Shown in pieces: positions 20,428 to 28,552 of a stretch of DNA of 28,552 nt; the first letter of the stretch is position 1, and each line of letters opens with the position of its first letter. The notes beneath the pieces were generated by a model. It saw only the letters and a list, made by a program, of their open reading frames with translations, was not told the DNA's origin and did not search any database. Source of the DNA: a virus; the IMG/VR virus record IMGVR_UViG_3300001460_000013, positions 13,888 through 42,439 of that record; one strand, written 5' to 3'. A program made the position numbers and the translations under genes.

Positions 20428-21185
20428 ATTCCAACTCTCCCTCTTGTTGCATTAAAGTTCTGTAGAATTTCTGCGGCAGATAATGTTTTAGAATAAATTC
20501 TAGCACAAAGCATACTTCCCATGAAATTATATCTTGTTGTACCAGTACCATATCCTGCCATTATTTTGTTTATTCTTAATTCTGAATCACCAATTGATAC
20601 TGTATTACCTGTTTGTACTCCATCAACATAGAAAGTTAATACTCTTCCGGTTGTCGCAGTAAATACAACTTGATGCCAGTCTTTATTCCCTGTTAAAATA
20701 TTAGTTCCACTATCATAATAATCAGCATCATTATCTCTAAATCTAGGATACCAACTATTTGTACCCGACATTTGCCAAATTATCCAAGGTTGTGTGTTAC
20801 CTCTTCCTGCTAAACTATTGAATGTAATTACTGCATTAGCCCTTGGCTTAGCCCAAAACTCACAAGACCAAGCATCTTCATCAGCAATTAGAATATCATC
20901 ATCTAAACCTAATTCATTAGCATAATTAGTAGAGTCTGTTGCCGAATTTCTTCCTGTAACTCCTAAATCAATTGCTTTAATTGCACCTGTATCTGTAGGA
21001 AAAGAAAAAGATGCAGTTGTCCCTGAACCTGTTATCCCTCTATCAGTTCTTGATGAATGAGAAACAATAGCACTATCTCTCATACTTGTTACTTCATCAT
21101 CAGAATCAGTACACTTTACATTACCTGCATCAAATGAAAATATTAGTGAATCACTAACAACATTTAATCCGTTATGAAATCCCAT
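20424..21185 (-). CDS. LamG/concanavalin-like jelly-roll fibre protein, paralogue 2
   Basis: A 253-residue protein with the same plan as its neighbours: LIFSFDAGNVKC at the N-terminus, DAWSCEFWAKPRAN (the S.E.W strand), DWHQVVFTATTGRVLTFYVD and the C-terminal CARIYSKTLSAAEILQNFNA followed by TRGRVGI. The middle (about residues 35-80) is unrelated to the other two paralogues, suggesting domain shuffling. GAGGAAGAATA precedes the start. It ends overlapping the 43-residue gene. Role: host-surface glycan binding, by family inference. Confidence 0.82.
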   Translation of the reverse strand: MGFHNGLNVVSDSLIFSFDAGNVKCTDSDDEVTSMRDSAIVSHSSRTDRGITGSGTTASFSFPTDTGAIKAIDLGVTGRNSATDSTNYANELGLDDDILIADEDAWSCEFWAKPRANAVITFNSLAGRGNTQPWIIWQMSGTNSWYPRFRDNDADYYDSGTNILTGNKDWHQVVFTATTGRVLTFYVDGVQTGNTVSIGDSELRINKIMAGYGTGTTRYNFMGSMLCARIYSKTLSAAEILQNFNATRGRVGI

Positions 21186-21207
21186 TATTCTTCCTCTGTT
21201 ATTATTT

Positions 21208-21453
21208 CTACTGGGCAGGTTCTTCTTCTCCTTGCCATTCAGGGTAAGTTAATATTTCTTTTATTTCTTTATGAGTTAATGGCCCAATTGTATTCTTTAA
21301 TTTAGAAATAAAATTAGGTTTTCTTCCTTCCCATTTTACAAATGTTTTTTTACCATTCTTACTATAACGTAATGTATCTTTAGAAGTTTCTAATACTTTA
21401 TCAAATAGAATTGAATCTACGTCTTTTGTATTTATTATTATATATTTTCTCAT
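21208..21453 (-). CDS. Small unknown protein of marine-phage tail regions
   Basis: An 81-residue protein beginning MRKYIIINTKDVDSILFDKV and containing GKKTFVKWEG and IGPLTHKEIKEIL before an acidic end (GEEEPAQ). I have the impression that similar small proteins sit beside fibre genes of marine phages, possibly as assembly helpers, but I cannot name the family. Its ATG overlaps TGA 21452-21450, the stop of the shifted frame of the upstream LamG gene. That supports the shifted frame as the original gene end. Confidence 0.7.
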   Translation of the reverse strand: MRKYIIINTKDVDSILFDKVLETSKDTLRYSKNGKKTFVKWEGRKPNFISKLKNTIGPLTHKEIKEILTYPEWQGEEEPAQ

Positions 21454-22134
21454 AATCCAAACCTCTTTCTATTTGCATCAAAGTTTTGTTTAACTTCAGC
21501 AGGAGTTAATGCTTTCTTATACATTCTAGCCATAGCCAATCTTCCTTCGTAAAATTGACCTTGAGAACCACTAGCCGCTTGTTTACTACAAATCTTCCAA
21601 TCATGTTGGTCAGGAGTTCCTAAACCTGTTACATCACTAGGGTCATAAGATTGCTCCTAATTCTCCATTTTTATATATTGCCAAAAGGGTGTCATTTTTC
21701 CAAGTCATAATAATGTTATGCCAAGCATCTCTAGTAATACTTACACCTCTTTCTTTAGAAGTATTTCCACTTCTAACCCATGCTATTACAAGATTATCAA
21801 CTGGGTGTCTCCATATTCCATGTGAACCTGCATAACCCCCTCTTGTAAATATAGAAGACCTTGCTGAATTAGACCAATCTGCATTAGCAGGAACATATAT
21901 CCAAACTTCTAAACTAAAGTCATCAGCAAAGGTAGCAGGATAACTATTATTTGTTACAGTTAAATCTTCATTAACACCATCAAAAGTAAAATAGCCATCT
22001 GTACTATGAGTTGGACTATTAGCAAGAGAAGTATTATTTCCCCCTGCTATATCAGTAGCACTAGAAAATGATTTAGGATTTAGAGCATCAATACAAACTT
22101 CTAGTTCTTGTACTACTTTTGGCCCATAGTGCAT
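21450..22134 (-). pseudogene. LamG jelly-roll fibre gene with an internal frameshift
   Basis: The gene starts on a TAATG overlap with the giant fibre stop. It reads as a LamG protein (CIDALNPKSFSS, GYFTFDGVNEDLTV, DDFSLEVWIYVPA, WHNIIMTWKN) up to NGELGAIL, where TGA 21645-21643 stops it after 163 residues. Shifting by one base at about 21657 opens a frame that continues EQSYDPSDVTGLG, then GRLAMARMYKKALTPAEVKQ and NFDANRKRFGL. That is exactly the C-terminal signature of the two paralogues. The shifted frame ends at TGA 21450-21452, overlapping the next start. It may be a natural mutation, phase variation, programmed frameshifting or a sequence error. Confidence 0.85.
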
Positions 22135-25100
22135 TAATACTCCACCACCATCTTATCAATATCTTTTCTCTCTGCTTGTACAAAGTAATAACAGTTAATA
22201 GAATGCATCTTTTCATTTTCAACATAGATTTTATTATCTTCTATCTTGTCAACATATAATCTTTGAAATCTACCTTTACCAGTAAGTTGTACTGTTATAG
22301 TATCTTCATCTACTAATCCTAACCAATAATCAGGTAGTTCAATTACACCACTATCTTGTAATGTTCCTCTAACATATACACCATGTTCCGGCCCTTCAAG
22401 AGAACCATGTCTTAGTATTTTTCCTTCTTTAGTTGGATGAGGAATAACGAATGATTTACTTGTAGCGGCTAATGTTGTAGCAGATAATGTTCCTGTTACT
22501 GTAGCACCATTAGCACTTGTTGCAAACTTAGCCACATTATTATGATAAAGAGTTACTGCACCATCTGTAATAAAAGTAGCCATATTTTCTGCGGCATCTG
22601 CACCACTCTTTATTGCAACTTGACTTGAGTTAATGATTAAAGAACCAGTTCCTTCTTCATCTATGTAAGAGTTAGAACCATCGTGATAAATAGATAAGTC
22701 TTGACTTGCACCAAATCTTAATTTTGTATTATCAAGAGGTAAATCTACACTAGAAAATGCTTGAGCCGCACTTGAACCTCCGCTTTTTAATCTCAAAACT
22801 TCTTCTGATGTAAGTTGACTATTACCTGTTTCATTACAATCAACAAAGAAACTCATAGAGCCTTCATTAACTGACCCTAAATATTTGTAGGCAATTCTTC
22901 CATCAGCAGAACCAGTTCTAAATGTAATTCCACTCCATGCTCCGTTAGTAGTAGATAAATTTTCAACATATACTCCACCACCTTGAGAGTTAGCCCCGAT
23001 AGCACCTGCACCGGAACTTGAACCACTACCTTGTGGGTCAGTTCTGTTATCTGTGTATTTAACATGAAGTGGAAATGTAGGAGCAGTAGTTCCTATTCCA
23101 ACATTACCCGCAGAAGTAATTCTCATCTTTTCTGACCCATTTGTGTAGAATGTCATCCTGTTATCTGTATGACGATATTGAATTCTGCCAACTGCATTAG
23201 CATCCGAATCTCCAAATAATAATCCACCATAATCTGAGTTATTTCCGGTAGTAATTTGAGCATATGCACTAGAAGTTGATTTAATTTCTAAACTGTAAGC
23301 GGGGTCAGATACTCCTATTCCGACTTTACCATCATGAGTTATTCTCATTCTTTCAGTATTACCATCATCTGCCTCATTTGAACCACTACCCATAGTAGAA
23401 TCATTAGTAGAGAATACTAAATTAGCATCGTGAAGACCCGCAGTAGAACCTGCACTTGTATCTCTTACTGCCGCTATTGAAGCACTAATAGAATCAAAGT
23501 CTGTTTCTGTGCTAATGTCGAATGCTATACCTGTAAATGAATTAGTCGCTACTGTATTGTTTCTAAGTAAAACCATGTTACGATATGTTTCATTTGTATT
23601 TGCAAAATCCGTAGTATCTCCACCACTAAACTCAAGATGTAATAACGCTAATGGGTTACTATCCCCGATACCAATCTTACCATCCGTACCAACAACTAAT
23701 CTAGGAGTATTATTTACTTCATCATAGATAGAAAATCTATCTGAATTACTTGCTAACTTACCTAGACTCCATTTGTTAGTACCTGCTTCTGCAAAGAATA
23801 CTACAGCATAACCATCGTCAGGAGTATCTATTTTTATTCCTGCCCCTGCATCTGTTGATTTGAATAATCCTAATACTTCATCAGCACTTTCAACGTGCAA
23901 CATTTCAGAAGGAGTTGCAGTTCCTATTCCTACATGGCCTGTTGTTCCTTCGACAACAAATTTATACCCGTTACTACTACCATTTATGTTATACAGACCA
24001 AATGCTCCCCTTCCGTCTGTTGTTCCTGCATTGTTAGCCGTAGAAATTAGTCTCCATTCACTACCACCCGTTGCAGTTGCCGCAAGACTAATCTGTGAAC
24101 CTGTTATATGGGATGAATCAACACTCAATGCTACTTCAGCCGCATCCGAAAGATGAAGTTTAGTAGAAGGACTTGCAGTTCCTATTCCAACTTTACCAGT
24201 AGAATCAATCCTCATTTTTTCAACTGCATTAAGTCTAAACGATATTCCATCATAAGCAGATATAGCAAGTCCATCGGGATTAGAACCATTATGGTCTTGT
24301 ACTGTAATTGAAGGTTGATTAGTGTTTAAGAATCCTTCACGGAAGTACAGACCTGCACCTGCACCTTCTGTATAAGCATCAATTAACACACTACCCTCGA
24401 CATGAAGTTTAGTATCGGGAGCAGTAGTACCTATTCCAACTCTAGCATTTGCCCCATCAATTATCATTATGTCAGAGTCATCTGCCGCACCAAGATACAA
24501 TTTACTATTTGCTTGTCGGTCATACAAGTAGGAAATAGAACCGGATTTAGTCAGTAATAGTGAATTACCATCATTACTTCCCGAAGAGTTATCTGTATCA
24601 CTAAGATATATTCTAGGAGTTGCAGATGCTAATTTTAAGTTTGTTCCGTCATAAGTAAAAGTTGATTCACCTGTCATTGCATCTGCACCTGTTGCAGTTA
24701 AGATTCTATTATTTGCACCATTAGCCATAAAGTCAGATACATCTACACTAAATGTAGTTCCACTAAGGTCAAGTCCTGTACCTGCTGTATAAGTTGTATC
24801 TGAATTATTTGTAAAAGAAAGACCATTTTGCATATATGTCTTTAGCCTAGACAATGTAGCCTTTCTGTTTGTTCCACCTGCACCATCATCAACTATCATT
24901 AAGTCAGCATCTACTAAAGCCGCACCAATGTCAGTCATACCATCTATATCTAGTGAAAATGTTTTACCTGAAAGTCCAATACCTCCATTTGAACCTACTG
25001 CTAAATGTTGAGTTACATTTGATTCTGCAATTCTAGCATTTGCAAATGTACCGGAAGTAATTTTACTTGTTGCTAAAGCAGGTATATTAGAAGCCGCTAA

Positions 25101-28100
25101 TCCTCCATTTAAGATATTAATCTCAGCAAGAGAAGCAGTAATTCCTAAATTTGTTAGTCCTCTTCCTTGCTGAGTTGCGTCTAGACTTTGATTAGCATCT
25201 ACTCTCAATCTATTTCCTAATGATGTAGCAGTAGTAGTGGAGAAAGAAGCATCATCTCCAAGAGCCGCCGCTAATTCGTTTAGAGTATTTAATGCACTAG
25301 GAGATGAATCAACAAGATTTGAAATTTGAGTTCCAACATATGCTACTATTGATTGTTGAGTAGCAAGATGAGAAGCAGAATTAGAAGAAAAGTTATCTTC
25401 ATCTAATACTGGAACAACTAAATCTACTGTATTATCTCCTGTTTGGTATGTAGCAGTAATGAATGTTTCAGTATTTCCTGTAAACAACCCACCTGCAAAA
25501 TCTTCTACTTGTGCTTGTGATAATTGAGTGTTAGTGTTAGTAACAGAATTAGTAATTGTTACTGCACCATCAGTTTCAGCAATAGTAATTCCTGTTCCGG
25601 CAGTAAAGGCTAATGTTTCAGTAGAATCTAATGTATTTCCCCCTGCTGTTACAGTTCTAAATGTATTATCATTAGCGGTCATGTCATCTACAACGAGATT
25701 AATTTTACCTGCTCCTGCTCCATTATCTACATAGGATGCACTAATTCTAGTTTCAGTATTAGAAGCAAACATATTACCTACAATATCTTCAACTGCTTCA
25801 GTTGTTAATTGTGTATTAGTAGTGGAAATACTACCTCCTAATGGAATAGCACTTCCATCAATAGTAATAGTACTATTACTTAAAGAAGTATTAGTAATAT
25901 TACTTAAAGTGTTATGACTTGCATTAATTGTTTTGTCAGTTAGAGTTTGAACAGCCGCTAATTGCACTATGTTGCTATTCGTTATAGAAGCAATCTTTGT
26001 GGCAGTACCTGTTACGTTTCCTGTTAATGGCCCTGCAAATGCAGTTGCAGTTACAGTACCACTAACTTGTAGTTTAGTAGAAGGACTTGTAGTGCCTATT
26101 CCTACATTACCTGTATCTTGTTTTATAGTCATGCGTTTGCTAGTACCACTTTGCGTACTTAGTACTAAATCTTCGTCACTATATGATGAAAGTGTTCCAT
26201 GAGCAGAACTTGTATTTACAATAAGGGGTTGATTAAAGTAAAATCTTGTTTGACTTCCTTCTATATGATTCCAACTAGGACTAGTACTTCCTATTTGTAT
26301 TGTACCATATTGAGTTCTAACTTCTAATTGTCCTCCGTCTTCTCCTAAGTGAACTGATGTTAAATCAGCAGGAGCGGCAGTAGTATCTCCTGTAAGAACC
26401 ATATAACTAGACAATGTTTTTACTCCGGCAATAGTTTGATTACCAGTAGTATAAACTCCATTAGTTACAGTAGCCGCATTACCTGTGGTTGAACCGGAAG
26501 AACCACTTACATTTCCTGTTAAAGCACCTACAAACCCACCACTAGAATAAAGAGACTTATTAATTTCTAATCTAGTGTTTGGATTACTCCATATTAATGT
26601 AGGGGTAGTACCGGAAGACCAAGCACCAAAAGTTAAACCTGCTCCGTTGGCCGCAGATGAAGTAGTAGCCGCTTTTCCAACTGTAATGTTTAAATCTTCT
26701 ACATCTAAAGTTGCAGTATTAACTGTAACTGTATCTCCGCTAACGAGTAAGTCGCCTGTAACTGTTAAGTTATCTCCTACCGTAATAGTACCACTACTTG
26801 TTCCTAAAGTATATGATGCTACACCGTTTAATAATGTAATAATCTCACTAGCAGTTTGGTCAGCCGTTGCAGATGCTTCAATACTAGATAATTTATCAAA
26901 CTGTGTATCAGTCATTAAACCATGTGCATCAGTTGTAGCATCAGGAATAATAGCAGTTTTAGTTGTCCCATCACTATGAGTTAATGTTATTAATCCATTT
27001 ACAACTGCTAATCCTGTAACGGCAGTAGGAGAAGATAATATTAATTTACCATTCACAACACTAGTATTTATTGATAAACCTCCATCTATGTCAACATGAG
27101 TACTTCCCCCTGAAACATCTGTAAGTTTTAATATCGCATGAGTATTAGTATTATTCATTGATGCACTCATTGAATATCCTTGAATTTCATCACCGTCTAA
27201 TTTTTTATCTAATTGTGCTTGTATATTAGATGATAAACCAACTAAATAACCTAAATGACTACTACTTAGATTAGCAGGAACACCACTTAATTTATTTAGT
27301 TCAGCCGCAGTAGCAGTTATACTTAAGTCATTTAAATCAGTAACCATATCTCCTAAAGAAGTACTTAATCCTGAAATTTTACTTTGTGCAATAGAACCTG
27401 CTAAATGGTCGTTAGTTACTGCACCTGAAGTAAGTGAAAAATTATTAGCATTAGGAGCAATATTATCTAACTTATTACTTCTAGCAGTTGTAAAATTAAG
27501 TTCAGTTAAACCTCCATTGCCAACAGAATAAGTAGTATTAGTATAATTACTTGGATTGATAGTAGTACCTGTATTAGTAGTCCAATCTAAAATTTGATTA
27601 CCACTTGGTATTGTTGGTTTGTTTTCTATGAAAGAATCCCCACTACTTGAGGCCCAATTTGCATTAACATTTACTTCTGCTCCATCTGCAACGTTAATCA
27701 TTGTTCTTAGATTTGCAGGAGTTATTTCTTCTATCACACCTGCATTAGCACTATCTCTTCCAAGTATTATATTTGTTGTTGAAACATTTTGCATCTTAGC
27801 ATATGTTATTGCGCTGTCTGCTATCCTATTAGTTGCGAATGTTCCATTTGTAATTTTAGATGCGCCAAGATTAGGTATATCACTTGCAACTAACTTATCA
27901 AATATATTTGCTATACTAGCCCTTCTTAATGGATTGCCTGAAGTTATTGAACCGTCATCAAACATTATAAAATCAGCAGTTCTATCAATACCCGTTTCTA
28001 ATCCTAAACCACTAGCACCATTAATATTAATTTTTAAGGATGCTCCTGTTCTAGTTAAACCATCTGCAATAGTAAGACTAGGTTCTTTACCACCTAATGA

Positions 28101-28552
28101 AGTAGATAGACCTGCAATTTTACTTTGGTCGATATCAGCATTACTTGCAACCTTTACATTTGTAATAGCCCCATTATTAATTTTAGCCGTAGTAACCGCA
28201 TTACTTACAATCTTAACCGCAGTAACAGCCCCATCATTTATTTTAGCAGTAGTAACTTTACTTGTTCCTATTGTTGTAGCACCATCAGCACTAGATGTTA
28301 CATCCCCAGTATGATTAGGGTGAACATATGTATTAGCATCAGTAGTACCTGTATAACTTAAGTCGGATAATGAAAGAGTTCTAGTTCCCATAGCCGTAAC
28401 ATGACCAGTAGCATTTGTTGTTATAGAATCAACTATAACTGCGCCACTAGTATCTATGTTCGTAACTGCATCAATAGTAGCATGAGCATAGTCAGATGGT
28501 ATTGTCATATTATAATATGTACTTCCATCATTTGTAAACTGCCATTTATCTG
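22134..28552 (-). CDS. Giant tail-fibre protein (5' partial, over 2,138 residues)
   Basis: The frame has no stop up to the window edge. The 14 codons before ATG 28508 read DKWQFTNDGSTYYN, so that ATG is probably internal. The N-terminal region holds beta-helix-type repeats (VTTAKINDGAVTAVKI, SKIAGLSTSLG). The middle has at least seven GxVGIGTxxPxxxLxV elements, between about 26110 and 23075. The C-terminal 108 residues form a separate domain (KSFVIPHPTKEGKILRHG, then LEGPEHGVYVRG) that I recognise from many marine-phage fibres and that may be a terminal chaperone or assembly domain. Composition is Ser/Thr/Asn/Gly-rich and almost free of Cys. It is the first gene of the fibre operon within the window and is coupled to the LamG gene. 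Confidence 0.88.
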   Translation of the reverse strand, partial: DKWQFTNDGSTYYNMTIPSDYAHATIDAVTNIDTSGAVIVDSITTNATGHVTAMGTRTLSLSDLSYTGTTDANTYVHPNHTGDVTSSADGATTIGTSKVTTAKINDGAVTAVKIVSNAVTTAKINNGAITNVKVASNADIDQSKIAGLSTSLGGKEPSLTIADGLTRTGASLKININGASGLGLETGIDRTADFIMFDDGSITSGNPLRRASIANIFDKLVASDIPNLGASKITNGTFATNRIADSAITYAKMQNVSTTNIILGRDSANAGVIEEITPANLRTMINVADGAEVNVNANWASSSGDSFIENKPTIPSGNQILDWTTNTGTTINPSNYTNTTYSVGNGGLTELNFTTARSNKLDNIAPNANNFSLTSGAVTNDHLAGSIAQSKISGLSTSLGDMVTDLNDLSITATAAELNKLSGVPANLSSSHLGYLVGLSSNIQAQLDKKLDGDEIQGYSMSASMNNTNTHAILKLTDVSGGSTHVDIDGGLSINTSVVNGKLILSSPTAVTGLAVVNGLITLTHSDGTTKTAIIPDATTDAHGLMTDTQFDKLSSIEASATADQTASEIITLLNGVASYTLGTSSGTITVGDNLTVTGDLLVSGDTVTVNTATLDVEDLNITVGKAATTSSAANGAGLTFGAWSSGTTPTLIWSNPNTRLEINKSLYSSGGFVGALTGNVSGSSGSTTGNAATVTNGVYTTGNQTIAGVKTLSSYMVLTGDTTAAPADLTSVHLGEDGGQLEVRTQYGTIQIGSTSPSWNHIEGSQTRFYFNQPLIVNTSSAHGTLSSYSDEDLVLSTQSGTSKRMTIKQDTGNVGIGTTSPSTKLQVSGTVTATAFAGPLTGNVTGTATKIASITNSNIVQLAAVQTLTDKTINASHNTLSNITNTSLSNSTITIDGSAIPLGGSISTTNTQLTTEAVEDIVGNMFASNTETRISASYVDNGAGAGKINLVVDDMTANDNTFRTVTAGGNTLDSTETLAFTAGTGITIAETDGAVTITNSVTNTNTQLSQAQVEDFAGGLFTGNTETFITATYQTGDNTVDLVVPVLDEDNFSSNSASHLATQQSIVAYVGTQISNLVDSSPSALNTLNELAAALGDDASFSTTTATSLGNRLRVDANQSLDATQQGRGLTNLGITASLAEINILNGGLAASNIPALATSKITSGTFANARIAESNVTQHLAVGSNGGIGLSGKTFSLDIDGMTDIGAALVDADLMIVDDGAGGTNRKATLSRLKTYMQNGLSFTNNSDTTYTAGTGLDLSGTTFSVDVSDFMANGANNRILTATGADAMTGESTFTYDGTNLKLASATPRIYLSDTDNSSGSNDGNSLLLTKSGSISYLYDRQANSKLYLGAADDSDIMIIDGANARVGIGTTAPDTKLHVEGSVLIDAYTEGAGAGLYFREGFLNTNQPSITVQDHNGSNPDGLAISAYDGISFRLNAVEKMRIDSTGKVGIGTASPSTKLHLSDAAEVALSVDSSHITGSQISLAATATGGSEWRLISTANNAGTTDGRGAFGLYNINGSSNGYKFVVEGTTGHVGIGTATPSEMLHVESADEVLGLFKSTDAGAGIKIDTPDDGYAVVFFAEAGTNKWSLGKLASNSDRFSIYDEVNNTPRLVVGTDGKIGIGDSNPLALLHLEFSGGDTTDFANTNETYRNMVLLRNNTVATNSFTGIAFDISTETDFDSISASIAAVRDTSAGSTAGLHDANLVFSTNDSTMGSGSNEADDGNTERMRITHDGKVGIGVSDPAYSLEIKSTSSAYAQITTGNNSDYGGLLFGDSDANAVGRIQYRHTDNRMTFYTNGSEKMRITSAGNVGIGTTAPTFPLHVKYTDNRTDPQGSGSSSGAGAIGANSQGGGVYVENLSTTNGAWSGITFRTGSADGRIAYKYLGSVNEGSMSFFVDCNETGNSQLTSEEVLRLKSGGSSAAQAFSSVDLPLDNTKLRFGASQDLSIYHDGSNSYIDEEGTGSLIINSSQVAIKSGADAAENMATFITDGAVTLYHNNVAKFATSANGATVTGTLSATTLAATSKSFVIPHPTKEGKILRHGSLEGPEHGVYVRGTLQDSGVIELPDYWLGLVDEDTITVQLTGKGRFQRLYVDKIEDNKIYVENEKMHSINCYYFVQAERKDIDKMVVEY
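23075..26110 (-). repeat. Dispersed VGIGTxxP fibre repeats
   Basis: Seven related elements occur in the giant fibre, near 26108, 24440, 24190, 23935, 23675, 23325 and 23105. They read NVGIGTTSPSTKLQV, RVGIGTTAPDTKLHV, KVGIGTASPSTKLHL, HVGIGTATPSEMLHV, KIGIGDSNPLALLHL, KVGIGVSDPAYSLEI and NVGIGTTAPTFPLHV. On the plus strand they share CCTATTCC-type DNA cores, giving places where recombination could swap fibre segments. Two more copies lie in the fibre gene at 18063-19574. Confidence 0.8.
28141..28260 (-). repeat. Imperfect 60-bp tandem duplication in the fibre N-terminal region
   Basis: Bases 28141-28200 and 28201-28260 align without gaps over 60 bp (for example TTACTTGCAA/TTACTTACAA and TTTTAGCCGT/TTTTAGCAGT). 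They encode two 20-residue units of the type V-TTAKINxGA-T-VK--SNA. Sixty bases keep the reading frame, as expected for growth of a repetitive beta-structure by unequal crossing over. Confidence 0.8.

Noticed and set aside
27619-28314. Long plus-strand frame of 231 codons opposite the fibre gene
   Set aside because: The Ser/Thr/Ala/Val-rich low-complexity product is the antisense of repeated fibre codons; other shadows at 19210, 23860 and 26575 have the same character.
28506-28508. ATG 28508 as the true start of the giant fibre
   Set aside because: The frame stays open for 14 more codons to the window edge, the upstream residues look like fibre sequence, and no ribosome site precedes the ATG.

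Overview
The window looks like part of the genome of a tailed dsDNA virus of archaea, most like the marine magroviruses proposed to infect Marine Group II Euryarchaeota. It is AT-rich and tightly packed. Almost every start codon overlaps the preceding stop as ATGA or TAATG. It carries a nearly complete archaeal/eukaryotic-type replication set: family B DNA polymerase, PCNA-like clamp, RFC-like clamp loader, archaeo-eukaryotic primase, ATP-dependent ligase, SSB/RPA-like protein, XPF-type nuclease and Cas4-like nuclease. Next to it is a tail-fibre module of the kind common in marine phages. No capsid, portal or terminase gene is in the window, so both the virus group and the host are inferences.

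Plus-strand replication operon, 1-17453. The order is: the end of an unidentified protein, a zinc-knuckle protein, a PC4-like ssDNA-binding protein, DNA ligase, a degenerate LAGLIDADG protein, a zinc-ribbon protein, a Walker-less clamp-loader-like subunit with a C-terminal PIP box, a conserved phage protein, RFC small subunit, SSB/RPA-like protein, a structured spacer, a small protein, a RecA-type P-loop ATPase, the sliding clamp, polB in two pieces, Cas4-like nuclease, MazG-like protein, a basic-tailed protein, a fused PriS/PriL-type primase, XPF-type nuclease with HhH, helicase-like ATPase, DUF4177-like protein, stand-alone DEDDy exonuclease, a small membrane protein and a zinc ribbon. The operon ends at a strong hairpin plus T10 terminator.

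Control region and micro-ORFs, 17454-18062. It holds two copies of a palindromic site 25 bp apart, a TATATAAA box, a hairpin-capable leader, and four small plus-strand ORFs, the first of them a one-pass membrane protein. These run head-on into the minus-strand operon; the two facing stop codons are adjacent.

Minus-strand tail-fibre operon, 28552 down to 18063. A giant fibre of more than 2,138 residues, open at the window edge, is followed by three related LamG-type jelly-roll proteins, two small proteins and a second fibre protein. The first LamG gene is interrupted by a frameshift.

The strongest oddity is polB. It is split between motif B and motif C by a cassette of four overlapping microgenes, three of which encode Cys-rich zinc-ribbon-like microproteins. 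The C-terminal half carries its own Cys cluster and a PIP box, motifs B and C deviate from consensus, and a GC-rich patch lies just before and over motif A.
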